A stretch of 33,192 nt of DNA from an uncultured Clostridia bacterium (GTDB lineage Bacteria; Bacillota; Clostridia; TANB77; CAG-508): the NCBI GenBank assembly GCA_934168365.1, contig CAKPNJ010000013.1, forward strand, positions 1 through 33,192, in the 5' to 3' direction. The position numbers and the translations under genes are program-made. How positions within the stretch are numbered: position 1 is the stretch's first letter; every line of letters starts with the position of its first letter. Below the pieces are notes generated by a model. The model was not told the DNA's origin, did not search any database, and saw only the letters and a list, made by a program, of their open reading frames with translations. This document shows positions 17,000 through 25,367 of this stretch, in pieces.

Positions 17000-17947
17000 T
17001 TATTCATCTTCTTTTCTAAAATCTAATGCTAATGCATGTAACTTATTTGTTACTTCATCTAAAGATTTTTTACCAAGATTTCTTACTTTCATCATTTCTG
17101 CTTCTGATTTGTTTATTAAATCTTCTACTGTAGAAATTCCTGCTCTCTTTAAGCAATTGAATGATCTAACTGATAATTCTAAATCTTCAATTGACATTTC
17201 AAGAACTTTTTCTTTTTGAGACTCTTCTTTTTCTACCATTACTTGTGTGTTTTTAGTAGTTTCTGATAAGTCAATAAATAGTTCTAAGTGACCTGTCATA
17301 ACTTTTGCAGCTAAACTTAAAGCTTCATCTGGAGTTAATCCTCCATTTGTCCAAACTTCGATTGTTAATTTATCGTAATCTACCATTTGTCCGACTCTAG
17401 TGTTTTCTACTGCATAATTTACTTTTTTAACAGGTGTATATATAGAGTCAATTGGAAGTACGCCTAATGCTTGATCTGGTTTCTTGTTCTTTTCAGCATT
17501 GTTGTAGCCTCTTCCCATATCAGCAGTCATTTCCATTACTAAATGTCCACCTTCTGCAACTGTTGCAATATGTAAATCTGGGTTTAATACTTCTATTGTT
17601 CCATCTGTAATTATATCTCCTGCTTTAACTTCTCCTGGACCTTTAAAGTCAATCCTTAAAGTTTTTTGTTCATTTTTATCTTGTTTTAAACAAACACTTT
17701 TTAAGTTGATTATAATTTCAGGAACATCTTCTACAACATTTGGTATTGTAGAAAATTCATGTAATACGCCATCGATTTTTACACTTGTAATTGCAGTACC
17801 TGGAAGAGATGATAATAAAATTCTTCTTAAAGAGTTACCTATTGTAATTCCATATCCTCTTTCTAATGGTTCACATACAAATTTTGCATAGTGTTTTTCT
17901 TCGTTTACTTCTAAGCATTTAATATTTGGCTTTTCAAATTCTATCAT
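17000..17947 (-). CDS. rpoA: DNA-directed RNA polymerase subunit alpha (315 aa)
   Basis: The alpha dimer scaffolds RNA polymerase assembly. The N-terminal domain carries GYGITIGNSLRRILLSSLPG and VEDVPEIIINLK. After a Lys/Glu linker (near 235-250), the C-terminal domain, which touches promoter UP elements and activators, has the helix-hairpin-helix IEDLELSVRSFNCLKRAGI and MKVRNLGKKSLDEV. Length is normal. AGGAGG lies six bases upstream. It lies between rpsD and rplQ, as in most Bacillota alpha operons. Confidence 0.98.
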   Translation of the reverse strand: MIEFEKPNIKCLEVNEEKHYAKFVCEPLERGYGITIGNSLRRILLSSLPGTAITSVKIDGVLHEFSTIPNVVEDVPEIIINLKSVCLKQDKNEQKTLRIDFKGPGEVKAGDIITDGTIEVLNPDLHIATVAEGGHLVMEMTADMGRGYNNAEKNKKPDQALGVLPIDSIYTPVKKVNYAVENTRVGQMVDYDKLTIEVWTNGGLTPDEALSLAAKVMTGHLELFIDLSETTKNTQVMVEKEESQKEKVLEMSIEDLELSVRSFNCLKRAGISTVEDLINKSEAEMMKVRNLGKKSLDEVTNKLHALALDFRKEDE

Positions 17948-18010
17948 TTTTTACCTCCTAATAGATAAATAGAAAAACATTTCTATTTTTACAATTAAAT
18001 TATTATCTAA

Positions 18011-18637
18011 TTATTTAGAGTAAAGCTCTACTATTAAATGTTCTTCAACTGGAAGATCTACATCTTCTCTAGATGGTAATCTTACAACTTTACCACTTAA
18101 ATTTTTCTCATCTTTTTGTAGCCATTCTGGTACTGGTCTTGCTGCATTTGCTTCTACATTTGCTTTAATAAAACCATTGTCTTTTCTTATTTCTCTTACA
18201 GAAATAACATCTCCTGCTTTTACTAAGTAAGATGGAATATCAACTTTATGTCCATTTACTTCAAAAGTTCCGTGTGTTACTAACATTCTAGATTGTGCTC
18301 TTGAGCTACCATATCCTAAACGATATACAATATTGTCTAGTCTTGTTTCTAGAATTTGTAGTAATACTTCACCAGTGATTCCTTTTGTAGCTGCTGCCAT
18401 ATCAAAGTATTTTCTGAATTGTTTTTCACTTACACCATAGAATGATTTTGTTTTTTGTTTTTCTCTTAATTGAGTACCATATTCAGATAGTTTTTTCTTC
18501 TTTTGGCCGTTTTGACCTGGCGCATAATTTCTTCTAGAAATACTGCATTTATCTGAATAACATCTTGATCCTTTTAAGAACAATTTTTGTCCTTCTCTAC
18601 GACAAATACGACATTGTTCATCTTTATATCTTGCCAT
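18011..18637 (-). CDS. rpsD: 30S ribosomal protein S4 (208 aa)
   Basis: S4 is a primary 16S rRNA binder, and in several bacteria it represses its own operon. I start at MARYKDEQC (18637), which has GGAAGGTG upstream; the longer reading overlaps the previous intergenic region. The N-terminus keeps four cysteines (C-x2-C-x13-C-x4-C, CRICRREG to CYSDKC), so this is the zinc-binding C+ form. The S4 RNA-binding domain (LETRLDNIVYRLGYGSSRAQSR) follows. It lies 17 bases after rpsK. Confidence 0.97.
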   Translation of the reverse strand: MARYKDEQCRICRREGQKLFLKGSRCYSDKCSISRRNYAPGQNGQKKKKLSEYGTQLREKQKTKSFYGVSEKQFRKYFDMAAATKGITGEVLLQILETRLDNIVYRLGYGSSRAQSRMLVTHGTFEVNGHKVDIPSYLVKAGDVISVREIRKDNGFIKANVEANAARPVPEWLQKDEKNLSGKVVRLPSREDVDLPVEEHLIVELYSK

Positions 18638-18654
18638 TTTATTTTTCACCTTCC

Positions 18655-19056
18655 TTATACTCTACGTCTTTTTGGTGGTCTACAACCATTGTGTGGAATT
18701 GGAGTAACATCTTTGATTGAACTAATCTCTAATCCCGCTGATTGTAATGACCTAATTGCTGCTTCACGACCAGAACCTGGTCCTTTTACAAATACTTCTA
18801 CTGATTTTAATCCGTGTTCCATTGCTGCTTTAGCTGCTGTTTCAGCTGCTTCTCCTGCTGCAAATGGTGTGCTTTTTCTTGAACCTTTAAAACCTAGTTC
18901 ACCAGCACTTGCCCAAGAAATTGCATTTCCTTGAACATCTGTAATTGTAACGATTGTATTGTTAAAACTAGAATGAATATGAGCCATACCTTTTTCAATA
19001 TTTTTTCTGTCTCTTCTTCTAGTTACTGTTTTTTTAGTTACATTTTTTGTTGCCAT
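18655..19056 (-). CDS. rpsK: 30S ribosomal protein S11 (133 aa)
   Basis: S11 forms part of the mRNA exit platform of the small subunit. The chain shows the family blocks GMAHIHSSFNNTIVTITD, GSRKSTPFAAGEAAE, KGPGSGREAAIRSLQ and the basic end PHNGCRPPKRRRV. Length is usual. An AAGGAGGG site precedes the ATG. It lies between rpsM and rpsD. Confidence 0.98.
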   Translation of the reverse strand: MATKNVTKKTVTRRRDRKNIEKGMAHIHSSFNNTIVTITDVQGNAISWASAGELGFKGSRKSTPFAAGEAAETAAKAAMEHGLKSVEVFVKGPGSGREAAIRSLQSAGLEISSIKDVTPIPHNGCRPPKRRRV

Positions 19057-19100
19057 TTTTAATTATTCCCTCCTTATTTAGGCTTTGTTACTTTTGCTAA

Positions 19101-19466
19101 TTATTTTTTGCTTTTGCTAACTAATTTTCTAGGGCCTTTTCTTGTACGGGCATTAGTTTTTGTTCTTTGTCCTCTAACTGGAAGACCTCTTCTATGTCTT
19201 AAACCTCTATAACATCCAATTTCAGTTAGTCTTTTGATATTTAATGCAACTTCTCTACGTAAGTCACCTTCAACTTTATAACCGTCCATTGCTTTTCTGA
19301 TTGCTTGTACTTGGTCATCTGTTAAGTCTTTAACTCTAATATCTGGATTAACCTTTGCCTCTGCTAGAATTTTTTGAGCACTTGTTAGTCCTATACCATA
19401 AATATATGTTAGACCAATTTCTACTCTTTTTTCTCTAGGTAAATCAACTCCTGCTATACGAGCCAT
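19101..19466 (-). CDS. rpsM: 30S ribosomal protein S13 (121 aa)
   Basis: S13 sits in the head of the small subunit and contacts the P-site tRNA and large-subunit bridges. MARIAGVDLPREKRVEIGLTY, IYGIG and the basic tail with RGLPVRGQRTKTNARTRKGPRK are diagnostic. TGGAGGT lies eight bases upstream of the ATG. It is preceded by a 212-base gap after rpmJ, unusually wide for this operon. Confidence 0.98.
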   Translation of the reverse strand: MARIAGVDLPREKRVEIGLTYIYGIGLTSAQKILAEAKVNPDIRVKDLTDDQVQAIRKAMDGYKVEGDLRREVALNIKRLTEIGCYRGLRHRRGLPVRGQRTKTNARTRKGPRKLVSKSKK

Positions 19467-19594
19467 TTTTTTGCACCTCCATAGTTTTTATTTTGCTATT
19501 CTTAAATTTTGTTTTTTAGTTTGTCTTAAGTTATTATTGGTGAAATGCATTAGTATCTTTATACTAATCAATAATACTTTTGGACATATATATA

Positions 19595-19657
19595 AACACA
19601 AATCAGAATTAAAAGGAAAATAAATTTTCCTTTCAGCCGCTATCTAAAATTTGTGTT
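19595..19657. other. Nested inverted repeat between rpmJ and rpsM
   Basis: The 212-base gap 19467-19678 holds a nested palindrome. Outer arms 19595-19603 and 19649-19657 pair over 9 bp (AACACAAAT with ATTTGTGTT). Inner arms 19612-19621 and 19624-19633 pair over 10 bp (AAAGGAAAAT with ATTTTCCTTT). They are separated by an asymmetric internal loop containing CAGCCGC. It lacks the conserved bases of the eight-member element family described below. A regulatory or processing hairpin ahead of rpsM is possible, but nothing decides this. Confidence 0.5.
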
Positions 19658-19678
19658 ATATTCAATAATTATAATAAA

Positions 19679-19792
19679 TTAACCTTGTCTTTGTTTGTGT
19701 TTTGGGTTTTCGCAGATTACTCTGATAACACCTTTTCTTTTAATAACTTTGCATTTTTCACATATAGGTTTTACTGATGGTCTTACTTTCAT
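19679..19792 (-). CDS. rpmJ: 50S ribosomal protein L36 (37 aa)
   Basis: This short gene reads MKVRPSVKPICEKCKVIKRK and ends NPKHKQRQG, the complete L36 sequence of normal length. Cys11, Cys14, Cys27 and His32 form its zinc site, so it is the zinc-binding form. Its place between infA and rpsM is the usual one. A GAAAGGAA site lies nearby upstream of the ATG. Confidence 0.97.
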   Translation of the reverse strand: MKVRPSVKPICEKCKVIKRKGVIRVICENPKHKQRQG

Positions 19793-19828
19793 TTTAGTTC
19801 ATTCCTTTCTTAGATTAGTTTTATATTG

Positions 19829-19953
19829 AATTTTAAAAAGAATTAGTATATTGCGAGGCAAAGACTGTTCAAAAGGCAAGTGCGCAACCTCTTGGTTGTA
19901 AACGCGTTTTGAATAATCTTTAACGAAGCAAGATGCTGATTATTTTTAAAATT
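19829..19953 (+). repeat. Intergenic palindromic element 1 (subtype I), infA-rpmJ
   Basis: Outer arms 19829-19846 and 19936-19953 pair over 18 positions with one G/A mismatch and one G-T wobble. Inside lie TTGC/GCAA, AAAGA/TCTTT and TTCAAAA/TTTTGAA, then an asymmetric GGCAAG loop, GCG/CGC, and the apical CAACC-TCTT-GGTTG. The right arm touches the infA stop codon. Conserved bases AGTA, AGGC and ACGAA flank the helices. Confidence 0.88.
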
Positions 19954-20171
19954 TACTTAGCACGCCATGTAATACGACCCTTCGAAAGATCATAAGGCGA
20001 TAATTCAACTTTTACTTTATCTCCTGGAAGAATTTTGATATAATTCATTCTTAATTTTCCAGAAATATGAGCTAAGATTTGATGTCCATTTTCTAGTTCA
20101 ACTTTAAAATTAGTATTTGGTAATGCTTCTACAACAGTACCTTCAACTTCTATAACATCCTCTTTTGACAT
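19953..20171 (-). CDS. infA: Translation initiation factor IF-1 (72 aa)
   Basis: IF-1 binds the A site during initiation. From MSKEDVIEVEGTVVEALPN the sequence is a full OB-fold protein ending LSPYDLSKGRITWRAK, exactly 72 aa. I prefer this ATG (20171) over the one 12 bases upstream because GGAGG lies five bases before it. It follows map, as in most Bacillota. Confidence 0.98.
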   Translation of the reverse strand: MSKEDVIEVEGTVVEALPNTNFKVELENGHQILAHISGKLRMNYIKILPGDKVKVELSPYDLSKGRITWRAK

Positions 20172-20264
20172 ATTTTCCTCCATTATTTTCTTAGAAAATT
20201 TTTCTATTTAATACTAGATAAATTTTCCATTTGCACATAAGTACAATATCTTATATAGTATACT

Positions 20265-21041
20265 TTATTTTTTCAATAATGTCAATACTTCTGGCTCTTT
20301 TTCTGTAATTAAAATTGTATTTTCATAATGTGCTGCTAAAGATCCATCTTCAGTAACAATAGTCCAACCATCATCTAATACACAAATATTAGGTTTTCCT
20401 ACCATTACCATTGGTTCTATCGCTAGAGTCATGCCAGGTTCAAGTCTTATTCCTCTTCCTGCTTTTCCATAGTTTGGAATACCTGGGTCCTCATGCATTT
20501 CTTCTCCAATTCCATGTCCTTGGAATTCTCTTACAACATTATAGCCATTTTTTTCTACAAATTCTCCTATTGCATGAGAAATATCTCCAATTCTGTTTCC
20601 TTTTACAGCATATTTAATTCCTTCAAAAAATGCTTGTTTTGTAATATCTACTAGTCTTTGTTTTTCTGGTGAAGTTTTTCCAACAATATATGTTCTTGCG
20701 GCATCACCATGAAATCCATTTTTATATACTACCAAATCTACACTTACAACATCTCCATCTTTAATAATTGTTCTTTTAGATGGAATTCCATGTATAATCT
20801 CGTCATTTATAGAAATACATAATGTACCAGGAAATGCAGGTACTCCTTTTTCACCACTTGGATACCCTTTTTGTGCTGGAATTCCGCCATGTTCTCTAAT
20901 AATTTTTTCTGCAAAATTATCTAGATCCATTGTTGTTATTCCTGGTTTTATGTATTTTTCTATTTCATCATATACTAAAGCCGTGATTCTACATGCTTCT
21001 TTCATTTTTTCAATTTCTTTTTGAGATTTAATTGTTACCAT
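20265..21041 (-). CDS. map: Methionine aminopeptidase, type I (258 aa)
   Basis: The enzyme removes the initiator Met from new proteins. The five metal ligands are visible: Asp in VSVDLVVYKNG, Asp in FHGDAARTY, His in GHGIGEEMHED, Glu in LAIEPMVM, and Glu in HYENTILITE. There is no N-terminal zinc-finger extension. GAAGGT lies six bases before the ATG, and adk ends 15 bases upstream. Confidence 0.97.
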   Translation of the reverse strand: MVTIKSQKEIEKMKEACRITALVYDEIEKYIKPGITTMDLDNFAEKIIREHGGIPAQKGYPSGEKGVPAFPGTLCISINDEIIHGIPSKRTIIKDGDVVSVDLVVYKNGFHGDAARTYIVGKTSPEKQRLVDITKQAFFEGIKYAVKGNRIGDISHAIGEFVEKNGYNVVREFQGHGIGEEMHEDPGIPNYGKAGRGIRLEPGMTLAIEPMVMVGKPNICVLDDGWTIVTEDGSLAAHYENTILITEKEPEVLTLLKK

Positions 21042-21056
21042 GTTTTACCTTCTTTA

Positions 21057-21722
21057 CTATCTTTTTATAGCTTCAAGTATAGTATTTATAACTTGTTCAG
21101 TTGAGTTTTCTGCATTTGGATTTTCTGGAGTAATAGTAACTAAAACTCCTTTTTCTTTATAATATGCAATTAGATCTTTTGAATTTTCTCTATAAACTTC
21201 TAATCTAGTTTTAATTGCTTCTTCATTGTCGTCTGTTCTAGTAACAAGTGTTGATCCACATTTGTCACATACACCTGGTACTTTAGATGGTTTAAATTTT
21301 GTATTATAAATTGCACCACACTCTTTGTTTGAACAAGTTGCTCTGTTTAAAATTCTGTCTATAATTACTTGGTCTGGAACAACTAATTCTGGTACTATAT
21401 CAACTTGTTTTCCTTTTTCTTGTAATATTGAAGCTAATGCTTCTGCTTGTTTAATTGTTCTTGGGAAGCCGTCTAATATAACACCATTTTGGGCATCTTC
21501 CCAACCTAGTCTATCTTTTACAATATTTATTGTAACTTCATCTGGCACTAAGTTTCCTTGTGAAATGTAGCTATTAGCCAATTTACCTAATTCAGTACCC
21601 TTTTTTATTTGCTCTCTAAACATATCTCCTGTTGAGATATGAGGCAAATTTGTTCTTTCTGCTAATACCTTAGCTGTTGTTCCTTTTCCACTTCCTGGAG
21701 CTCCTAACATAATAATGTACAT
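21057..21722 (-). CDS. adk: Adenylate kinase (221 aa)
   Basis: The enzyme equilibrates ATP, ADP and AMP. The P-loop is GAPGSGKGT near residue 8, followed by the AMP-site block ISTGDMFR, GVILDGFPRT, and the LID. The LID keeps four cysteines (C-x4-C near 130 and C-x2-C near 152), a zinc-binding long-form LID. The first cysteine pair has four rather than the usual two residues between. I start at MYIIMLGAPG (21722), where AAAGGAG lies upstream, not at the longer reading. Confidence 0.97.
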   Translation of the reverse strand: MYIIMLGAPGSGKGTTAKVLAERTNLPHISTGDMFREQIKKGTELGKLANSYISQGNLVPDEVTINIVKDRLGWEDAQNGVILDGFPRTIKQAEALASILQEKGKQVDIVPELVVPDQVIIDRILNRATCSNKECGAIYNTKFKPSKVPGVCDKCGSTLVTRTDDNEEAIKTRLEVYRENSKDLIAYYKEKGVLVTITPENPNAENSTEQVINTILEAIKR

Positions 21723-21740
21723 ATTTAGTTCTCCTTTCAC

Positions 21741-21790
21741 GCATTACGGACGGAACCAGTTTTTACACCTGTCCGCCCCTTCTGCCCTAA
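21741..21790. other. GC-rich imperfect hairpin upstream of adk
   Basis: Within the 238-base secY-adk gap a GC-rich patch contains CGGAC and GTCCG, able to pair with two further G-C pairs around a loop of about 14 bases. It lies just upstream of the adk ribosome binding site on the transcribed (minus) strand. It is not a member of the intergenic element family. Function unknown. Confidence 0.35.
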
Positions 21791-21836
21791 TTTTTAAGAT
21801 ATATCTTATTTATTATTTTTTATTTTCTCTACAATC

Positions 21837-21964
21837 CAATTTGGAAAAGAATTGTTATTATGCAAGGCAGAATTTATTTGAAAGGCAAGGGCGCATACGT
21901 TTGTATGTAACCGCGTTTCAAATGAATTCTAACGAAGCAGAATGGCAATTATTTTTCAAATTAG
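21837..21964 (+). repeat. Intergenic palindromic element 2 (subtype I), secY-adk
   Basis: Arms 21837-21854 and 21946-21964 pair with one bulge, one G-T wobble and one G/A mismatch. Inner helices are TGC/GCA, AGAATT/AATTCT and ATTTGAAA/TTTCAAAT. The GGCAAG loop and GCG/CGC follow, with apical CATAC-GTTT-GTATG. The right arm covers the secY stop codon. Helix bases differ from element 1 but pairing is kept, while the loop bases GGCAAG, TAA and AACGAA are shared. Confidence 0.88.
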
Positions 21965-23286
21965 TCTAAAAAGCCTTTGTAGTGTCTCATAACCAATAAA
22001 GACTCTAATTGTTGTACCATTTCAAGTGCAACACCTACAACGATTAGTATTGATGTACCACCAAATGCTAAGTTTACGTTTGGTATAAATCTTACAAGCA
22101 TAGGCAATATTGCTATAACTGCTAAGAATAATCCTCCAAACCATAATAGCTTAGATAATACTGATGATAAATAATCTGTTGTTGGTTTTCCTGCTCTAAT
22201 TCCTGGTATGAATCCACCATTTTTCTTAATATTATTTGATACTTCTGCTGGGTTGAATGTTGCATAAGTATAGAAAAATGTAAATCCAACAATTAATAAT
22301 AAATATACAATTGCATTTGCAATAGTGTATCCTAATGGTACTGCTGATGTTGAAGTTGCAATTGAGAATTTATATACAGCTGCCCAAAATCCAGTTTGAG
22401 CTGCAATGTTTGGCACAAACATTTGAATAATCATAGCTGGGAAAGTCATAAATGATGATGCAAAAATTATTGGCATAACTCCGGCCATTGCTAGCTTAAG
22501 TGGAATATGTGTATTTTGTGCTCCTACCATTTTTCTTCCAACTACTTTTTTAGCATATTGTACTGGTATTCTTCTTTCAGCTTGTTGTACAAATACAACT
22601 CCTGCAATTAGAAGTATTGCTCCAACAATAATAGCTAAAGCTGTTAATAATCCTACTGTACTAAATGCTCCTGTTCCAAATATTAAGTCCCAAATCATAG
22701 TTACTGCACTTGGTAATCCAGAAATGATACCTACAAATATAATCATAGAAATACCATTTCCAATACCTTTATTTGTAATTTGGTCTCCCAACCACATTAA
22801 AAGTGATGTTCCTGCCATTAGTGAAATAACTACTAAAAATCCTGTTAAGAAATCAGTTTTAACGAATATTCCAGAAGATCTATATGTTAAATATAATCCT
22901 ATACCTTCAATTAGTGCAAGCACTATTGTTAAAAGTTTAGTATATTTATTTATTGCATTTCTTCCTTCTTCGCCACCTTCCTTCATCATTCTTTCTAATG
23001 AAGGAATTACCATTCCTAATAATTGAATTACAATTGAAGCTGTAATGTATGGTGTAATAGTCATAGCGAAGATAGAGAATCTTGAAAAAGCTCCACCTGA
23101 AATTAAGTCTATTAGACCTGCTATACCATTACTTGCATTACTCATTGCTTCATTTAATGTAACTGTATTTACACCAGGTACTGTAATAAAACATCCTAAT
23201 CTAAATAGAACTATTAGAAGTAATGTATATAAGATTCTTTTTCTAACGTCTGGTGTTTTAAATGCGTTAATAATAGTCTTAAACAT
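21961..23286 (-). CDS. secY: Preprotein translocase subunit SecY (441 aa)
   Basis: SecY is the protein-conducting channel. About ten membrane helices are evident, with conserved blocks GCFITVPGVNT, FSIFAMTITPYITASI, the loop ERRIPVQYAKKVVGRK and the C-terminal LVMRHYKGFLD. Start and rplO stop overlap by one base (TAATG), so translation is coupled. Length is normal. Confidence 0.98.
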   Translation of the reverse strand: MFKTIINAFKTPDVRKRILYTLLLIVLFRLGCFITVPGVNTVTLNEAMSNASNGIAGLIDLISGGAFSRFSIFAMTITPYITASIVIQLLGMVIPSLERMMKEGGEEGRNAINKYTKLLTIVLALIEGIGLYLTYRSSGIFVKTDFLTGFLVVISLMAGTSLLMWLGDQITNKGIGNGISMIIFVGIISGLPSAVTMIWDLIFGTGAFSTVGLLTALAIIVGAILLIAGVVFVQQAERRIPVQYAKKVVGRKMVGAQNTHIPLKLAMAGVMPIIFASSFMTFPAMIIQMFVPNIAAQTGFWAAVYKFSIATSTSAVPLGYTIANAIVYLLLIVGFTFFYTYATFNPAEVSNNIKKNGGFIPGIRAGKPTTDYLSSVLSKLLWFGGLFLAVIAILPMLVRFIPNVNLAFGGTSILIVVGVALEMVQQLESLLVMRHYKGFLD

Positions 23287-23723
23287 TAAATCACCTCAGC
23301 CTTTCCACCTAAAGCTTCGATTTTTTCTTGTGCAGCTTTAGTGAATTTTACAGCTTTAACGTTTAATTTTTTTTCTAATTTTCCTGTTGCAAGAATAACA
23401 ATTCCGTCTTTTGCTTTACGAATAATTCCGTCTTCGATTAAGCTTTCTGCTGTAACATCTTCTTTGCTTGATTTATTAAGCATTGTAAGTGTTACTTCTA
23501 CATAATCGTTTGCATGAACGCTATTGTTGAATCCTCTTTTTGGTAATCTTCTATATAAAGGAGTTTGACCACCTTCAAAGCCTCTTCTAACTCCACCGCC
23601 ACTTCTTGCTTTTTGACCTTTATGTCCTCTTCCAGAAGTTTTTCCAAGACCTGAACCAACTCCACGACCTACAACTGTCTTTTTCTTTGTTTTTTGTGCT
23701 GGTTTTAATTCGTCTAATTTCAT
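23286..23723 (-). CDS. rplO: 50S ribosomal protein L15 (145 aa)
   Basis: MKLDELKPAQ, then VVGRGVGSGLGKTSGRGHKGQKAR and FEGGQTPLYRRLPKRGF identify L15, an early-to-mid assembly protein of the large subunit. GGAGGT lies ten bases upstream. The gene follows rpsE after only 29 bases; the usual rpmD between them is missing. Confidence 0.97.
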   Translation of the reverse strand: MKLDELKPAQKTKKKTVVGRGVGSGLGKTSGRGHKGQKARSGGGVRRGFEGGQTPLYRRLPKRGFNNSVHANDYVEVTLTMLNKSSKEDVTAESLIEDGIIRKAKDGIVILATGKLEKKLNVKAVKFTKAAQEKIEALGGKAEVI

Positions 23724-23752
23724 TTTGCGATTACACCTCCTATTTTTTTAAA

Positions 23753-24244
23753 TTATAATATTTCTGCTACTGTTTTTCCTCTTTTTTTAGCAATTTGTTC
23801 TGCTGTTTTCATGCTCTTTAATCCTTCGATTGTAGCATAAACAACATTTCTTGGGTTGTTTGTTCCAACAACTTTAGTTCTAATATCTTTGTAACCTGCA
23901 AGCTCTAATACTGGTCTTACGCTACCTCCAGCGATAACTCCAGTACCTTCAGCAGCTGGTTTTAATATAACACTAGCGCTTCCAAATTTACCTACATATT
24001 CGTGAGGAATTGTTGTTCCTACAACTGGAACTTCTACTAAATTCTTTTTAGCTTCTTCGATTGCTTTCTTTATAGCATCTGGAACTTCAGAAGCCTTTCC
24101 ATTTCCTACACCAACATGACCATTTTCATCACCAACAACAACAACAGCACTAAATCTAAAAGTTCTACCACCTTTAACAACTTTTGCTACTCTGTTAATT
24201 GCAACTACTTTTTCTCTTAATTCTGATGTATTTTCTGATTGCAC
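23753..24244 (-). CDS. rpsE: 30S ribosomal protein S5 (163 aa)
   Basis: S5 contributes to decoding accuracy and the mRNA entry channel. LREKVVAINRVAKVVKGGRTFRF and the core AGGSVRPVLELAGYKDIRTKV are typical. The start codon is GTG at 24244 with GGAGGG eight bases upstream; no in-frame ATG is closer. Length is normal. Confidence 0.97.
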   Translation of the reverse strand: MQSENTSELREKVVAINRVAKVVKGGRTFRFSAVVVVGDENGHVGVGNGKASEVPDAIKKAIEEAKKNLVEVPVVGTTIPHEYVGKFGSASVILKPAAEGTGVIAGGSVRPVLELAGYKDIRTKVVGTNNPRNVVYATIEGLKSMKTAEQIAKKRGKTVAEIL

Positions 24245-24261
24245 TTTAATTTCCCTCCTTT

Positions 24262-24621
24262 TTAAAATGTTAATCCGCCTTCTCTGGCTGCTTCTGCTAA
24301 TTCTTTTACAACACCATGATAAATGTAACCGCCTCTATCAAAAACAACTTCTTTGATATTTTTCTCTAAAGCTCTTTTTGCGATTAAAGCTCCAACTTCT
24401 TTAGCAGCTTCTTTATTTGAATGTTTTACTTTTACTTCTTTATCTAGAGTAGAAGCTTGAGCTAAAGTATTTCCTGCAACATCATCAATTACTTGTACAA
24501 AAAGATTATTATTGCTTCTAAATACACATAATCTTGGACGATCTGCTGTTCCAGAAATTTTATTACGTACTCTTGCATGTCTTCTTTCTCTTTCAGCTTT
24601 TCTATCTATTTTCTTAATCAT
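24262..24621 (-). CDS. rplR: 50S ribosomal protein L18 (119 aa)
   Basis: L18 binds 5S rRNA with L5. RRHARVRNKISGTADRPRLCVFRSN, VKHSNKEAA and VVFDRGGYIYHGVVKELAEAAREGGLTF are diagnostic. AAAGGAG lies upstream of the ATG. An 8-bp hairpin (24636-24643 with 24650-24657, TATTAACG arms) lies directly upstream of that site and might affect initiation. Confidence 0.97.
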   Translation of the reverse strand: MIKKIDRKAERERRHARVRNKISGTADRPRLCVFRSNNNLFVQVIDDVAGNTLAQASTLDKEVKVKHSNKEAAKEVGALIAKRALEKNIKEVVFDRGGYIYHGVVKELAEAAREGGLTF

Positions 24622-24635
24622 CTTTTTCTCCTTTC

Positions 24636-24657
24636 TATTAACGTAACAGCGTTAATA
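24636..24657. other. Hairpin directly upstream of the rplR ribosome binding site
   Basis: TATTAACG (24636-24643) and CGTTAATA (24650-24657) pair perfectly over 8 bp around TAACAG. On the transcribed strand this hairpin ends right before AAAGGAG of rplR. It is followed upstream by element 3. Role unknown. Confidence 0.5.
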
Positions 24658-24686
24658 ATATTAAGAACTAATTATTATTTTAATTC

Positions 24687-24811
24687 GAATTTAAATCAAA
24701 AACGAGTATTGCTAGGAAGGCTAGCTAAAAATCTTGAAATTATACTGGTGTATATTGAAAGATTTTTATGCGACGCCTGACAACGCAAGACGAAGTTTTT
24801 CATTTAAATTC
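24687..24811 (+). repeat. Intergenic palindromic element 3 (subtype II), rplF-rplR
   Basis: Arms 24687-24703 and 24795-24811 pair over 17 positions with one C/C mismatch. Inner helices are TTGC/GCAA, AGGC/GCCT, AAAAATCTT/AAGATTTTT, tandem GA/GA, AAT/ATT with a bulged T, and ATAC-TGGT-GTAT. The right arm touches the rplF stop codon. Confidence 0.9.
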
Positions 24812-25350
24812 TATTTCTTGCCGGCTTTACCTTCCTTACGTCTAATATGCTCTTCAGCATACTTAATACCTTTACCTCTATATACCTCTGGTGGTCTTTT
24901 TGTTCTAATAACAGCTGCTGTTTGACCAACTAATTCTTTATCAATACCTCTTACTGTAATGTGGTTAGCATCTGCTAAATCAAAACTAATTCCTTCTGGT
25001 GCTACTATTTCAACTGGGTGTGAATAACCTAAGTTCATTACTAAGTCATTACCCTTTTTTTGTGCTCTATAACCAACACCATTTATTTCTAAATTTCTTT
25101 TAAATTCATTTACAACGCCTTCAATCATGTTGCTGATTAAAGTTCTTGTTAAACCATGTAAGCTTCTATTTACAGCTTCATCATTTGGTCTTGTTACTGT
25201 AATAGTATTTCCTTCCATAGTAACTGTCATATTTTTATGTAGATCTTTTTCTAATGTACCTTTTGGTCCTTTTACAACTATATGATTATCATTTAGTGTA
25301 ACTTCTACACCTTCTGGTACAGTAATAGGTTTATTTCCTATTCTTGACAT
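24811..25350 (-). CDS. rplF: 50S ribosomal protein L6 (179 aa)
   Basis: L6 stabilises the region near the GTPase centre. MSRIGNKPITVPEGV starts the protein; GGAGG lies nine bases upstream of this ATG, so the 24-base longer reading is rejected. Both duplicated domains and the end KRPPEVYRGKGIKYAEEHIRRKEGKAGKK are complete. Confidence 0.98.
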   Translation of the reverse strand: MSRIGNKPITVPEGVEVTLNDNHIVVKGPKGTLEKDLHKNMTVTMEGNTITVTRPNDEAVNRSLHGLTRTLISNMIEGVVNEFKRNLEINGVGYRAQKKGNDLVMNLGYSHPVEIVAPEGISFDLADANHITVRGIDKELVGQTAAVIRTKRPPEVYRGKGIKYAEEHIRRKEGKAGKK

Positions 25351-25367
25351 TTTATGTTCCTCCTTTC

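Noticed and set aside
20172..20264. Riboswitch or separate promoter ahead of infA
   Set aside because: The short AT-rich gap shows no conserved structure or convincing promoter boxes.
21715..21969. Plus-strand ORF of 84 codons across the adk-secY gap
   Set aside because: It runs through element 2, has no family features and no good ribosome binding site; it is a chance open frame.
23724..23752. Hidden rpmD between rpsE and rplO
   Set aside because: The gap is 29 bases, far too short for L30, and neither neighbour is fused to it.
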